NCBI RefSeq assembly: GCF_004353505.1
Contig: NZ_SMNQ01000004.1
Coordinates: forward strand, 62,001-126,000
Direction of reading: 5' to 3'
Length of the DNA: 64,000 nucleotides
From: Streptomyces sp. WAC05374
Lineage (GTDB): Bacteria; Actinomycetota; Actinomycetes; Streptomycetales; Streptomycetaceae
Below the pieces are notes generated by a model that worked only from the letters and a program-made list of their open reading frames with translations, did no database searches and had not been told where the DNA came from. Positions within the stretch are counted from its first letter, which is position 1. Every line of letters starts with the position of its first letter. Below, piece after piece: positions 1 to 8,234 of the stretch. A program made the translations under genes and the position numbers.

Positions 1-420
1 CTCCAGGGCCTCCGGCAGGAACGGGTACGCGCCCAGGAACGCGCCGATCACGTACAGGAGACCGGCTCGGCGCACGATGCGCAGCAGATGAGCGTGCCTG
101 TCCGGCCGTTCGCCTGCATCGTGCGAGGCCGGTGACCGGAGGAAGACCGACATGGAGACCGGAATCGCCAGGCCCATGATGAACAGGAACCCCGGGAAGA
201 CCAGGTCGGCGACCGTCAGCCCGAAGCCCTCCGCGTGCAGCATGACCGAAGACGCCAGCCCCCACACCTGGCTGCCCACGAGGATGCGCAGGACCACGAG
301 GCAGCCGCGGAACGCGTCCAGCCCAGCAATACGACGACGGGCAGGCGGGGCCTTGGTCGCCTCCGCGGCCGGTTGCGCCGTCGAAACGCGAGTGATCACG
401 GGCCCGTTCATCCATCCCAT
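1..420 (-). CDS. HGSNAT/DUF5009-type membrane acyltransferase, C-terminus cut by window edge
   Basis: The frame is open from an ATG at 420 to the left edge, giving 140 codons. After a basic N-terminus (PPARRRIAGLD) the protein reads LDAFRGCLVVLRILVGS, then VADLVFPGFLFIMGLAIPVS and a third hydrophobic stretch YVIGAFLGAYPFL. A RIAGLDAFRG start followed by a DLVFPGFLFIMG-like segment is characteristic of the heparan-alpha-glucosaminide N-acetyltransferase / DUF5009 family of multi-pass membrane acyltransferases. In that family acetyl groups are moved across the membrane to an amino sugar. It runs in the same direction as the GH9 gene upstream, with an 85-bp gap, so a joint role in polysaccharide turnover is possible but unproven. 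A second in-frame ATG lies at 411. Family assignment rests only on the N-terminal third. Confidence 0.7.
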   Translation of the reverse strand, partial: MGWMNGPVITRVSTAQPAAEATKAPPARRRIAGLDAFRGCLVVLRILVGSQVWGLASSVMLHAEGFGLTVADLVFPGFLFIMGLAIPVSMSVFLRSPASHDAGERPDRHAHLLRIVRRAGLLYVIGAFLGAYPFLPEALE

Positions 421-505
421 ACGGCGTCCAACGACCGGGCAGCGTCCCGGACACCAGTGCCGAACACCGGGCCGGGTCGTCACCCGGACGCCGCAGCGTG
501 CGTCT

Positions 506-2410
506 CTACTGCCCCGGCCCGCTGCCGGAGAGGGCGAAGGCCAGCAGTGCGGTCGATGTGAAGTCGACGGCGGGCTCGACAGTCTGCCACGCGCCGACGC
601 GATCGACGTAGCGGGCGCCGTGGCCGTCGAAGTCGCTCCACGGCCGGCCGGGGTGGGCCTCGCAGGGCCGCATGCCTCGCATGAAGCCGTCCTCCTTGAA
701 CTTGTCCGCGCCGTTGGGGCCGTTGACGACTGCGCCGCGCAGAATCGCACCGGTGCCGTCGAGACTGCCGGCCAGGTTGGCCACGGGGTGCTCAGGGCAG
801 TGCGGGTAGACCTCGCCGACGCCGATGACGAAGCTGCTGCCCCACGGGTTCGCGCCCAAAGCCCAGCCGCGCTGCCGGGCGGTGAAGGCGTCGTACTGGT
901 GCTCGCCGGTGAGCCGGGCGTACAGCAGGGCCGTGGTGACCAGCCCGAAGGTACGCGGGACGGCGTCGAAGTCCGTGTAGACGGCCCCGGCCCGGAACGG
1001 GTCGCTCCGGGCATGGTCGGTGGCGTCGGCGAGCTGGCGACGCAGATCGGCCTTGAGCTCGTCCGCCAGCGGGCCGCCGTGGTCGGGTGAGCCCAGGAGT
1101 TCGGCGTGGGCGAGCGCGCTGACGTCCCAGACGGCCAGGCCGTCCTTCGCGTCGGAGGCCAGGTAAGCGCGGGCCCAGGCCCGGGCCTGGCGCTGCCACT
1201 CGGCTGCCTGTGCCGTGTCGCCCAGTGTCCGGGCCGCCCGGGCGAGTTCGGCGGCGCCGAGCTCCAGGTCGTCCTGCCATGACTCCTCTGAGTAGAACGC
1301 GGCCGGATGAGCGGCGACCAGCGGACCCTTGGGCGCGGTGTCGGCCCGGGCATAGACCGCGGCGGCCTTGTCGAGCCAGCGACGAGCGGACGCGGGGTCG
1401 GACTCCGCCTGGGCAGCGAGCGCGAAGGCCGCCGCGACCCGCCCGGCCAGGTTGGGACTGATCGGCCCGCCGGGCTCGTTGGCGCGGAAGACCGGGCGGT
1501 GTCTGATCAGGTGATCCGGTTCGCCGGGCGCGGTGTCCAGTGCGTCGTCGGCCTCGGGCAACCGCCACAGGTCGTGGTCGTTGGCGACGGCCTTGTTGCC
1601 CGCGCCAAGGCCGACCTGCGCGTAGAGCGTGCCCGAGGTTCCGTTCCACATCCGCTCCAGCCAGCGCACCCCGTGTTCCACCTCCGCCGACAGGCCCCGG
1701 GCGGCAGGCATCTCCCGTTCGGCCAGGAACAACTGGACCACCGCGTACGAGGTCGTGTGCGTGAACTTCAGGAAGTCCCCGGCGTCGAACCACCCTCCCG
1801 ACACGTCCACGGGGCCGCCAGCCGGGGTCAGCCGACGGTCCTCCAGCCGCCTGCCGTCGGCGCTGAACCTGGGCGTGGCGTAGACAGTCGCCTGCCGGTC
1901 GGTCAGGTGCGAGGGCTTGCGCCGCAGCACATCGGCGACGACCTCCCTACCGTCGCGCTGTGCCTGGAAGAACCGGACGTTCTGCTCGACGAGAGAGGTC
2001 ATCAACTGCCGGGCCGGCGCCACCCGGAAGCGGGGCGACGTGCCGGCCGCGGTGCCAGTGAGGGCCAGCCGGTAGGTGCCGGGTGAGGTGAGCGCGGACA
2101 GGTCCACCATGTGCACGGAAGGGAAGTTCTGGTTCCAACTTCCCGTACGGGGCCCCACCCGCCCCGCCAGAACGGGGCGGTCCCGGCTGTCGAGCACCTC
2201 GAAGCCCGCGTCGGCGAGCGCGTCGCCGGGCCCCATCACCACGGCGCTCTTGGGCGCGTCCGTGAGGTAGCCGGCCTGGTCGACCCGGACGACCGCCTCG
2301 CTCACCCCGGGCCCCCTGGTGAGAGCGGTCACGTCCCAGTTGACGACGGCGGCCACGGCAAGCACGGCGGTGGCGGACAGGGCCGCCACACGTCCACGAC
2401 GAATGAGCAC
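506..2410 (-). CDS. Glycoside hydrolase family 9 (endoglucanase-type) with N-terminal Ig-like domain
   Basis: 634 aa, GTG start with an AGGG Shine-Dalgarno about 8 bases upstream. Residues 8-23 form one hydrophobic segment without an obvious cleavage site, so the enzyme may be membrane-anchored or use an atypical signal. Residues about 38-130 resemble the CelD_N Ig-like domain (VRVDQAGYLT start). From about 135 to the end is an (alpha/alpha)6 GH9 catalytic domain. DAGD at 209-212 (in GGWFDAGDFLKF) carries the family's nucleophilic-water base. The C-terminal VEPAVDFTSTALL segment carries a Glu near 612 as likely general acid. GH9 enzymes cleave beta-1,4-glucans by inversion, and some members act on glucosamine oligomers. 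The DNA around it is plain Streptomyces-like, with no sign of transfer. Substrate is not decided by sequence. Confidence 0.88.
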   Translation of the reverse strand: MLIRRGRVAALSATAVLAVAAVVNWDVTALTRGPGVSEAVVRVDQAGYLTDAPKSAVVMGPGDALADAGFEVLDSRDRPVLAGRVGPRTGSWNQNFPSVHMVDLSALTSPGTYRLALTGTAAGTSPRFRVAPARQLMTSLVEQNVRFFQAQRDGREVVADVLRRKPSHLTDRQATVYATPRFSADGRRLEDRRLTPAGGPVDVSGGWFDAGDFLKFTHTTSYAVVQLFLAEREMPAARGLSAEVEHGVRWLERMWNGTSGTLYAQVGLGAGNKAVANDHDLWRLPEADDALDTAPGEPDHLIRHRPVFRANEPGGPISPNLAGRVAAAFALAAQAESDPASARRWLDKAAAVYARADTAPKGPLVAAHPAAFYSEESWQDDLELGAAELARAARTLGDTAQAAEWQRQARAWARAYLASDAKDGLAVWDVSALAHAELLGSPDHGGPLADELKADLRRQLADATDHARSDPFRAGAVYTDFDAVPRTFGLVTTALLYARLTGEHQYDAFTARQRGWALGANPWGSSFVIGVGEVYPHCPEHPVANLAGSLDGTGAILRGAVVNGPNGADKFKEDGFMRGMRPCEAHPGRPWSDFDGHGARYVDRVGAWQTVEPAVDFTSTALLAFALSGSGPGQ

Positions 2411-2602
2411 GTGGCCAACCCTGGCAGGCGCCCGAGCAGAAGATCGCCCGGTGTCACCCGTTCAGCCGACACGTTCCCTCAGCCGTGGAAGACCACGGGT
2501 GGGGCCACCGAACAGGCGACCTACCAGCGGCCTGTCGGCGGGCCGGGGCGACGCCCGGCCACGCCGACCGTCTCTCCGAGCCCGTCCCCGACCGACGTCA
2601 GC

Positions 2603-2637
2603 GCTCACTGCTCACCGCTCACCGCTCACCGCTCGCC
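2603..2637. repeat. Heptanucleotide tandem repeat GCTCACC x5
   Basis: Five adjacent 7-bp units lie in the gap between the GH9 start and the stop of the metallo-hydrolase gene: GCTCACT, three GCTCACC and GCTCGCC. It ends inside the 3' end of the downstream-reading gene. This is a slippage-prone microsatellite-like run; no function is apparent. Confidence 0.75.
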
Positions 2638-3825
2638 CGCGAGGTTCAGATCACCCCTGCTCGCCGGCACCGCGCTCACGGCGCCGGGGGGACGCCGCCA
2701 GGAGTGGGCGATCGGGTGGGACACGGCGCGCCACCAGGGGTCGGCGGGCAGGTCGGCGGCCGGTTCGAAGGGCTCGCCGGGGCGCGGGCAGGCGACCGGC
2801 TGGCCGGCCTCGTCCGCCGCGTCCTTGGTCCACTCCGCCGGTTCGGCCCAGGCGTGCGGGGCGAGGTTGAACGTGCCCCAGTGGATCGGCAGCAGCACGC
2901 CGTGCGGCGTGCCGCCCTGGAGGTCGAGGTGGGCGCGCAGGCCTTCCTCGGGGGTCATGTGGATGTCGGGCCAGTACTCGCTGTACGCGCCGATCTGGAT
3001 CATCGTGGCGTCGAAGGGGCCGTGCTCGGCGCCGATGTCCTTGAAGCCCTCGAAGTATCCGGTGTCACCGCTGTGGTAGACGCGGTGCCGGGGCCCGGCG
3101 ACGACCCAGGACGCCCACAGGGTGTGTTGCTGGTTGCGCAGGCCGCGGCCGCAGAAGTGCCGGGCCGGGGTGGCGGTCAGCCGCAGGCCGCCGACCGTCG
3201 TGGACTCGTTCCAGTCCAGCTCCCGCACCCGCGACGCGGGCACCCCCCAGTGCTCCAGGTGCGCCCCGATGCCCAGCGGTACGGCGAAGACCGTGTCCGT
3301 GGTGGCGAGGGCGCGGATGGAGGGGAGGTCGAGGTGGTCGTAGTGGTCGTGGGAGATGACGACGACGTCGACCGGTCCGAGCGCGGCGAGCGGCAGCGGG
3401 TTGCGGTGCAGCCGCCTGGGTCCGGCGAAGGGGAACGGTGAGCAGCGCTCGCCCCACACGGGGTCGAAGAGGACCCGTACGCCGTCGACCTCGGCGAGCA
3501 CACTGGAGTGCCCCATCCAGGTCAGCCGCAGCCCGGTGGCCGGAGGCCGCGCCAGGTCGGCGACGGTGGTGGCGTGCACGGGTATCGGGCCGGCCGGGGC
3601 ACGCCGGACCCGCGACTCCTTCTGGAAGTAGACCTTGGCGAACTCCATGGTGGAGCCCGAAGGTCTGTGCCGGGTCCCCACCGGGTTGCGGAACACGCCG
3701 TCCGCGAAGTTCGGCGAGCGGCGGATGCGCTCCATGCGCTCTCCGGTGGGATCCGCGCCGAAGGCGGCGGGCCGCAGGGAGAGCAGGCGGGAGCGCAGGG
3801 GGTGCGGGGAGCCGGCGCCGGTCAC
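2626..3825 (-). CDS. Metallo-beta-lactamase-fold hydrolase, NAPE-PLD/UlaG-like
   Basis: 399 aa from a GTG at 3825 that follows GGAGG with a 4-base spacer. The open frame extends further upstream, but that extension crosses a MITE-like element and has unlike composition, so it was not used. The metal site is complete: HDHYDH near residue 157, a His in ARHFCGRG, SGDTGY, and PIHWGTF near the C-terminus. The GHSSVLAEVDG and FDPVWGERCSPF segments are typical of the branch that includes N-acyl-phosphatidylethanolamine phospholipase D and UlaG-like lactonases. The protein is cytosolic, with no signal peptide. Probable activity is zinc-dependent hydrolysis of a phosphodiester or ester; the substrate is unknown. 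The TetR gene at 4154 is divergent and could regulate it. Confidence 0.85.
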   Translation of the reverse strand: MTGAGSPHPLRSRLLSLRPAAFGADPTGERMERIRRSPNFADGVFRNPVGTRHRPSGSTMEFAKVYFQKESRVRRAPAGPIPVHATTVADLARPPATGLRLTWMGHSSVLAEVDGVRVLFDPVWGERCSPFPFAGPRRLHRNPLPLAALGPVDVVVISHDHYDHLDLPSIRALATTDTVFAVPLGIGAHLEHWGVPASRVRELDWNESTTVGGLRLTATPARHFCGRGLRNQQHTLWASWVVAGPRHRVYHSGDTGYFEGFKDIGAEHGPFDATMIQIGAYSEYWPDIHMTPEEGLRAHLDLQGGTPHGVLLPIHWGTFNLAPHAWAEPAEWTKDAADEAGQPVACPRPGEPFEPAADLPADPWWRAVSHPIAHSWRRPPGAVSAVPASRGDLNLAGER

Positions 3826-3998
3826 GGAACCTCCAGGGGTGAGGGGTCCCCCCATTATGGGCGGGGGGCGGGACAGAGCGGGTCGGAGCCTGCTCGAGGA
3901 CCGGCGCTGGAGCCCATGCGCTCGCGCGTGAACGCCGCGCCGGGGCTGTCCGGCCGGGGCCTCAAGGACCAGTGCGAGCCGCGGCCGCTCACGCCCCG

Positions 3999-4141
3999 GG
4001 GCGTGTCTTTTGGATCGGGCCGGATCAGGGAGCGGGGTCTGGTGCGTGTGGATGCAAGGCGGAGGTGGGGGTCCCCCCGCCGAAGGCAGGGGGAGCGCGT
4101 GCCAGGGCACGCGCTCCCGGCAAGATCCGAAGGACACGCCC
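3999..4141. mobile_element. MITE-like element with imperfect terminal inverted repeats
   Basis: GGGCGTGTC followed by TTTTGGATC opens the element on the plus strand. The reverse complement GGGCGTGTC followed by CTTCGGATC closes it, giving 18-bp terminal repeats with two mismatches around 143 bp of non-coding DNA. The interior contains a strong hairpin, GGGAGCGCGTGCC facing a near-complementary arm at 4090-4118, and a second stem around 4070-4092. There is no ORF of its own. The right end touches CTAGTGT, 12 bases before the TetR start codon. No clear target duplication was seen. Similar short elements with GGGCGTGTC ends recur in Streptomyces genomes and look like remnants of IS5-type insertion sequences (recalled, not searched). 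Confidence 0.6.
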
Positions 4142-4147
4142 TAGTGT
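4142..4147 (+). promoter_or_regulatory. Candidate leaderless -10 box of the TetR gene
   Basis: TAGTGT lies six bases before the GTG at 4154 and directly against the right end of the MITE-like element. No Shine-Dalgarno sequence is visible, so a leaderless transcript beginning at the start codon is likely. The -35 region would then fall inside the element. Confidence 0.4.
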
Positions 4148-4153
4148 GGCGGC

Positions 4154-4804
4154 GTGGGCAGAGTGCGGTTGAGTGTGGCGGAGCGGCGGGAGGAGCTGCT
4201 GCGGGCCGCCGTCGAGCAGATCGAGGCGCGGGGCGTGGCCGCGGTGCGGATCGCCGATGTGGCGTCCGCGCTGGGGGTGAGCAACGCGCTGGTCCTGTAC
4301 CACTTCTCGACCAAGGAGAAGCTGGTCGCCGCCGCGTTCGCGTACGCCGCCGAGGGCGACCTCGCGCATCTGCGGCGGCTGCTGGGCCGCCGCACGACGG
4401 CGGTCCGGCGGCTGCGGGCGGCGGTGCACTGGTACGCGCCGACCGGCCGGGCCAAGGGCTGGCGCCTGTGGATCGAGGGCTGGGCGGCGGCGCTGCGCGA
4501 GCCCGCGCTGCGGGAGGTCGCCCAGGACCTGGACCGGCAGTGGAAGGCCGCGCTGGCCGGGGTGATCGCGGAGGGGGCGGCGGCGGGCGAGTTCCGCTGC
4601 GCGGACCCGGCGGCGGCCGCGTGGCGGCTGACCGCGTTCCTGGACGGTCTGGCCGTGCAGATGACGGCGTACGCGGCCACCTACCCCCGCGCCACCCTGC
4701 TGTCCTGGGCGGACGAGGCACTCGCCCGTGAGCTCGGCCAGCCGGACGGCATGCCCGGCACCCCGCCACCCGGCACCCCGCCGCCCGGCGCCGCCGGGGC
4801 CTGA
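4154..4804 (+). CDS. TetR/AcrR-family transcriptional regulator
   Basis: 216 aa. The N-terminal helix-turn-helix spans about residues 8-55 (REELLRAAVEQIEARGVAAVRI, then DVASALGVSNALVLYHF), with the usual YHF recognition-helix end. The C-terminal part resembles the BetI-like ligand-binding domain (TetR_C_6), with TAFLDGLAVQMTAY near 165-180. The tail is Pro/Gly-rich with a repeated PGTPPPG unit. The GTG start lies just after a MITE-like element that probably replaced its original upstream region. It is divergent from the metallo-hydrolase at 2626 and convergent with the SGNH hydrolase. Its target could be the divergent gene, but the element sits in the shared intergenic space. Confidence 0.88.
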   Translation: MGRVRLSVAERREELLRAAVEQIEARGVAAVRIADVASALGVSNALVLYHFSTKEKLVAAAFAYAAEGDLAHLRRLLGRRTTAVRRLRAAVHWYAPTGRAKGWRLWIEGWAAALREPALREVAQDLDRQWKAALAGVIAEGAAAGEFRCADPAAAAWRLTAFLDGLAVQMTAYAATYPRATLLSWADEALARELGQPDGMPGTPPPGTPPPGAAGA

Positions 4805-4823
4805 AGGCGCCGGCGCCGCGGGG

Positions 4824-5618
4824 CTACAGGGGCAGCAGGTCCGGGCGCTTGGCGGTGACGTGGTCGCCGGAGGACTCGCCGCGCAGACGGCGGCCGATCC
4901 ACGGGACGAGGTACTCGCGGGCCCAGTTGATGTCGTCGCGGCGCACTTCGAGCGTCCCGCGCGGCGGCAGCGGCGGCCAGGGCTGGTCGGGGTCGGCGGG
5001 GACCTCCACGCCGAGGACCTGCCCGGCGCGCAGGGCGACGCGGGTGTGGCCCTCGGGCGACAGGTGCAGCCGGTCGTCGTCCCAGGCGCGCCTGTCCTGC
5101 ACGGTCTTGAGGGACCACAGGTCCAGCACCGGGCAGCCGTAGCGGTCGGCGATGGCCCGCACGTGCCCGTTGTACGTGGCGATCTTGCCGCGCAGCCGGC
5201 GGAGCACCGGCACGGTCCTGGTGTCGAACCCGGTCGTCACCACGACCTTGCCGACCGCGGAGGTCAGGTCGGCGACGGCGCGCTCGAAGCGCTCGGCGAC
5301 GTCGTCGGGGTCGCTGCCGGGCCGGATGATGTCGTTGCCGCCCGCGCAGAACGTCACCAGGTCCGGGGCGAGTTCCTTCGCCCGCGGGACCTGCTCCTCC
5401 ACGATCTGGTCCAGCAGGCGCCCCCGTACGGCGAGGTTGGCGTACCGGAACTCGTCGGGGTCCGGCAGCCGGTCGGCGAGGAGCACCGCGAGGCGGTCCG
5501 CCCAGCCGACGAACGTTCCGTCGGGCCCGGGGTCTCCGACGCCCTCGGTGAAGCTGTCACCGATCGCCGCGTACGACCCGAATACGTCACTGTCTCTGAA
5601 TCTCGAATCGTCTGCCAC
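4824..5618 (-). CDS. SGNH/GDSL-family hydrolase
   Basis: 264 aa, GTG start. The four SGNH blocks are present: GDSF with nucleophile Ser22, Gly in LAVRGRL, GGND with Asn near 94, and DRLHLSPEGH near 195 supplying Asp and His. No signal peptide is visible, so this is probably an intracellular esterase or lipase-like enzyme. The C-terminal 50 residues (DDINWAREYLVPWIGRRLRG) match the layout common in actinobacterial cytosolic SGNH hydrolases. The gene is convergent with the TetR gene (20-bp gap). Substrate cannot be inferred. Confidence 0.85.
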   Translation of the reverse strand: MADDSRFRDSDVFGSYAAIGDSFTEGVGDPGPDGTFVGWADRLAVLLADRLPDPDEFRYANLAVRGRLLDQIVEEQVPRAKELAPDLVTFCAGGNDIIRPGSDPDDVAERFERAVADLTSAVGKVVVTTGFDTRTVPVLRRLRGKIATYNGHVRAIADRYGCPVLDLWSLKTVQDRRAWDDDRLHLSPEGHTRVALRAGQVLGVEVPADPDQPWPPLPPRGTLEVRRDDINWAREYLVPWIGRRLRGESSGDHVTAKRPDLLPL

Positions 5619-5779
5619 GGGAGCACATCTTTCACCCCGGGATGTGACCTACGCGACCGTAAGGAGGGGTTGACGGGGGGTGATCTTTGCCACCGGTCAA
5701 GATTCGCCCAAGCCCGGAATACGGCCGCGCCCGGCACCGGGGGGCGGTGCCGGGCGCGGCCGGGGGTACGGCGGTCGCG

Positions 5780-6667
5780 TCAGATCGAGACGCCGTGCTG
5801 GCGGAGGTAGGCCAGCGGGTCGATGTCCGAGCCGTAGCCGGGGCCGGTCCGGACCTCGAAGTGCAGGTGCGGGCCGCTGGAGTTGCCGGTGGAGCCGGAC
5901 AGGCCGATCTCCTGGCCGCCGCTCACGCTCTGGCCGGAGGAGACGGCGAGCGAGGAGAGGTGGGCGTACTGCGAGTAGGTGCCGTCGGTGTGCTGGATGA
6001 CGACCTCGTTGCCGTACGCGCCGCTCCAGCCGGCCGAGACGACGGTGCCCTGGCCGATGGCCTTGACGCTGGTGCCGGAGGAGGCCGCGAAGTCGACACC
6101 GGTGTGGTAGCCGGAGGACCACATGGAGCCGGAGGCGCGGTACGGCGTGGTGACGCCGGCGGCGACCGGGGCGGTGAAGCCGGAGGCGGCCGGGGCCTCG
6201 GTCTTGGCGGCGGAGCGGGAGGCGCGGCTCTCGGTGCGGGTGTCGTCGGCCTTGGGCTTGGCCGGGGCGGCCTTCTTCGCCGGGGCGGCCGTGGACTTGG
6301 CGCCGAGCGTGAGCTTCATGCCCGGGAGGATGAGGGAGGGGTCCTCGCCGATGACCTGGCGGTTGTCCTGGTACAGCTTCTGCCAGCCGCCCTTGACGTT
6401 CTTGTTGCGGGCGATCTTGGAGAGGTAGTCGCCGGTGACGACGGTGTACGTGCGCGGCGCGGCCTTCTTCGCCGGGGCGGCGGCCTCGGGGGCGGCCTGG
6501 GCGGCGGTGGCGGCCTGCTGCGGAGCGGCGGCGGCCGGGGCGGCGGCGTGTGCGCCGGTGGCGCCGAGCAGCGGCAGGGCGATGGCCGCGCCACCGGTGC
6601 CGGCGGCGACGAAACCACGCGCGATGGTGCGGGACTTGGGACGGCGGTGCTTACCCTTCGCGGGCAT
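5780..6667 (-). CDS. Secreted LysM / M23 peptidoglycan endopeptidase
   Basis: 295 aa from the ATG at 6667, which follows GAGAGGAAAT. An open frame reaches 6736 but runs into the riboswitch, so the inner ATG is preferred. A basic N-terminus and a hydrophobic stretch ending ATGAHA around residue 42 form a signal peptide. An Ala/Pro linker is followed by a LysM peptidoglycan-binding domain at about 75-125 (YTVVTGDYLSKIA). A second Lys/Ala-rich linker precedes an M23 (lysostaphin-type) domain in the last 120 residues, with zinc ligands in HTGVD and HLHFE. It should cleave peptidoglycan cross-bridges outside the cell, in growth, sporulation or germination. A ydaO-type c-di-AMP riboswitch precedes it, as is typical for actinobacterial cell-wall hydrolase genes. 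Confidence 0.93.
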   Translation of the reverse strand: MPAKGKHRRPKSRTIARGFVAAGTGGAAIALPLLGATGAHAAAPAAAAPQQAATAAQAAPEAAAPAKKAAPRTYTVVTGDYLSKIARNKNVKGGWQKLYQDNRQVIGEDPSLILPGMKLTLGAKSTAAPAKKAAPAKPKADDTRTESRASRSAAKTEAPAASGFTAPVAAGVTTPYRASGSMWSSGYHTGVDFAASSGTSVKAIGQGTVVSAGWSGAYGNEVVIQHTDGTYSQYAHLSSLAVSSGQSVSGGQEIGLSGSTGNSSGPHLHFEVRTGPGYGSDIDPLAYLRQHGVSI

Positions 6668-6679
6668 GGCGATTTCCTC

Positions 6680-6860
6680 TCCGGCGCCTGCGAGGTGAGC
6701 TGTCGGGTTCGGACTGGAGTTGTCCGGCCGCGCCATGGACGCGACTTCACCCCGAGCCGGTCCCGGAATTCCGGGGTCGGCGTACTACCTGGGTCCCCCG
6801 CTCCTGCCACGCGTGGGTGGGTGCGAATTCCGACCGGTGGCAGGATTCGGCGGTCCGGCC
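6680..6860 (-). ncRNA. ydaO-yuaA (cyclic di-AMP) riboswitch
   Basis: Reading the minus strand into the LysM/M23 gene, the conserved blocks appear in order: CCGAATCCTGCC (near 6850), GGCAGGAGCGGGGGACCCA (near 6800), GGGGTGAAG (near 6750), AACTCCAGTCCGAACCCGAC (near 6705), and GCTCACCTCGCAGGCGCCGG just before the ribosome binding site. These match the actinobacterial ydaO aptamer, which turns cell-wall hydrolase genes off when c-di-AMP is high. Ends are approximate. Confidence 0.9.
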
Positions 6861-7418
6861 GGATTGCCGTGACCGTAAGCGAGCCGGGTCGGCGCGAACA
6901 AGCCGCCGCATTCTTTCCGGCTTTCCGCGGGATGTGTCCGCCATGGAATTCCGGTCACCCTCCGTGGATTACGGATCATGAATTCCCTTTGTGGGCACGG
7001 AGTTTATGGGCGGCATCCCGCCACGGACGGTCACGGTTATGACGCTGCTCACGTGGCACCGCCCATCTCCCGCGCGACCAGGGCACGTTATATCCAATGC
7101 CTCAATACGGACAGAAGTCCCATTCATTGACTATCACGACGAGAGCCGCCCATCCCTCCACAGGGGCGCACTCTCCTCGAAAAGCTCCGGACGCCCGGCC
7201 GGCCGCCATCCGGCGCCCCCGCCACCCCCGGCACGCCCGGCTCCCGTCGCCGTCCGGCTCCCGCCGGCACCCCCCGCCACCCGCGGGCACCGAGTGTGAC
7301 GGGGGGCAACGGATGTGCGACCTGCACGGACGTTGATTGCCCGACGCACCGATGTCGTATCGTCGGACAGCGACATCGTCGGCGGCCGACGCCGACCGCA
7401 GACACGTCAGGAGCCCCC
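6861..7418. other. Non-coding interval between riboswitch gene and phosphatase gene
   Basis: 558 bp without a convincing gene and with lower GC than the surroundings around 6900-7140. It must hold the promoter of the minus-strand riboswitch transcript and that of the plus-strand phosphatase. The only structure picked out is a 7-bp inverted repeat, GATGTCG (7351-7357) and CGACATC (7371-7377), about 40 bases before the phosphatase start. TTGATT at 7333 and TATCGT at 7358 could be a weak -35/-10 pair. Short frames here lack coding bias. Confidence 0.5.
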
Positions 7419-8231
7419 GTGACGCAGCCGCTGCCGCAGGTCCCCTCGATCGAGCCCGAGCTGACGGGGGTGCGCAACTTCCGGGACGTCGGCGGGCTCC
7501 CGACCGTGGACGGCCGGCGGGTGCGGCACGGCAGGCTCTACCGCAGCGGCCACCTCGCGCACGCCACGGGCGAGGACGCCGCCTTCCTCGCGGGGCTGGG
7601 CCTGCACACGATCTTCGACTTCCGCAACTCCGCCGACCAGAAGCTGGAAGGCCCGGACGTCGACCTGCCCGGCGTACGGAACGTGAACATCCCCCTCTCC
7701 GACCCGGCCGACGGCGCCGAGTTCTGGACCATGGTCCGCGACGGCGACCTGGACCAGCTCCGGTCGATCCTGGCGGACGGCAAGGCGGCGGCCCGGATGA
7801 CGGCCTCGTACCGCACGATCATCAAGGAGCGGACCGCCGAGCACAGCCGGGTACTCCACGCGCTCGCCGAGGACAGCGTCCCGGCCCTGATGCACTGCGC
7901 GGCCGGCAAGGACCGGGCGGGGCTGTCCATAGCGGTGTCCCTGCTGGCGGTCGGCGTCGAGCGCGAGGCGATCGAGGAGGACTACCTCAAGTCCAACGAC
8001 CCCCACCGCCGGTACAAGGTGCGCCGCAGCGACAGCTCGTCCGCCGGGATGTCGCCCGAGGTCATGGAGCTGCTCAGCCCGCTCTTCGAGGCGCGCCTGG
8101 ACTACCTGTCGGCGGCCTTCGAGACGATCGAGGAGACCTGGGGGTCGACCGAGCGGTACCTGACCGAGGGACTGAAGCTGAGCGACGAGACGCGCCGGCG
8201 GCTGCGCGAGCGCCTGGTCGACGAGGGCTGA
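7419..8231 (+). CDS. Tyrosine-protein phosphatase (LipA/PTP3-like)
   Basis: 270 aa from the GTG at 7419 with AGGAG five bases upstream; the frame is open further but without coding character. The P-loop HCAAGKDRAG carries the catalytic Cys near residue 159 and the Arg. GVRNFRDVGG near the N-terminus and RSGHL are signatures of the Y_phosphatase3 family. These enzymes dephosphorylate phosphotyrosine and, in some bacteria, phosphoinositides. There is no signal peptide, so it is cytosolic. It is convergent with the small DUF6126-like gene, with three bases between the stops. Its partner kinase is not in the window. Confidence 0.9.
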   Translation: MTQPLPQVPSIEPELTGVRNFRDVGGLPTVDGRRVRHGRLYRSGHLAHATGEDAAFLAGLGLHTIFDFRNSADQKLEGPDVDLPGVRNVNIPLSDPADGAEFWTMVRDGDLDQLRSILADGKAAARMTASYRTIIKERTAEHSRVLHALAEDSVPALMHCAAGKDRAGLSIAVSLLAVGVEREAIEEDYLKSNDPHRRYKVRRSDSSSAGMSPEVMELLSPLFEARLDYLSAAFETIEETWGSTERYLTEGLKLSDETRRRLRERLVDEG

Positions 8232-8234
8232 GCC

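Noticed and set aside
2603..2637. Short repeats considered as a CRISPR array or origin iterons
   Set aside because: Units are only 7 bp with no spacers. No cas or replication gene is near. The repeats at 35101, 62051 and 62112 are likewise spacerless tandem copies.
3826..4137. N-terminal extension of the metallo-hydrolase by about 104 codons
   Set aside because: It crosses the MITE-like element and lacks family similarity. A GTG with GGAGG at 3825 explains the gene.
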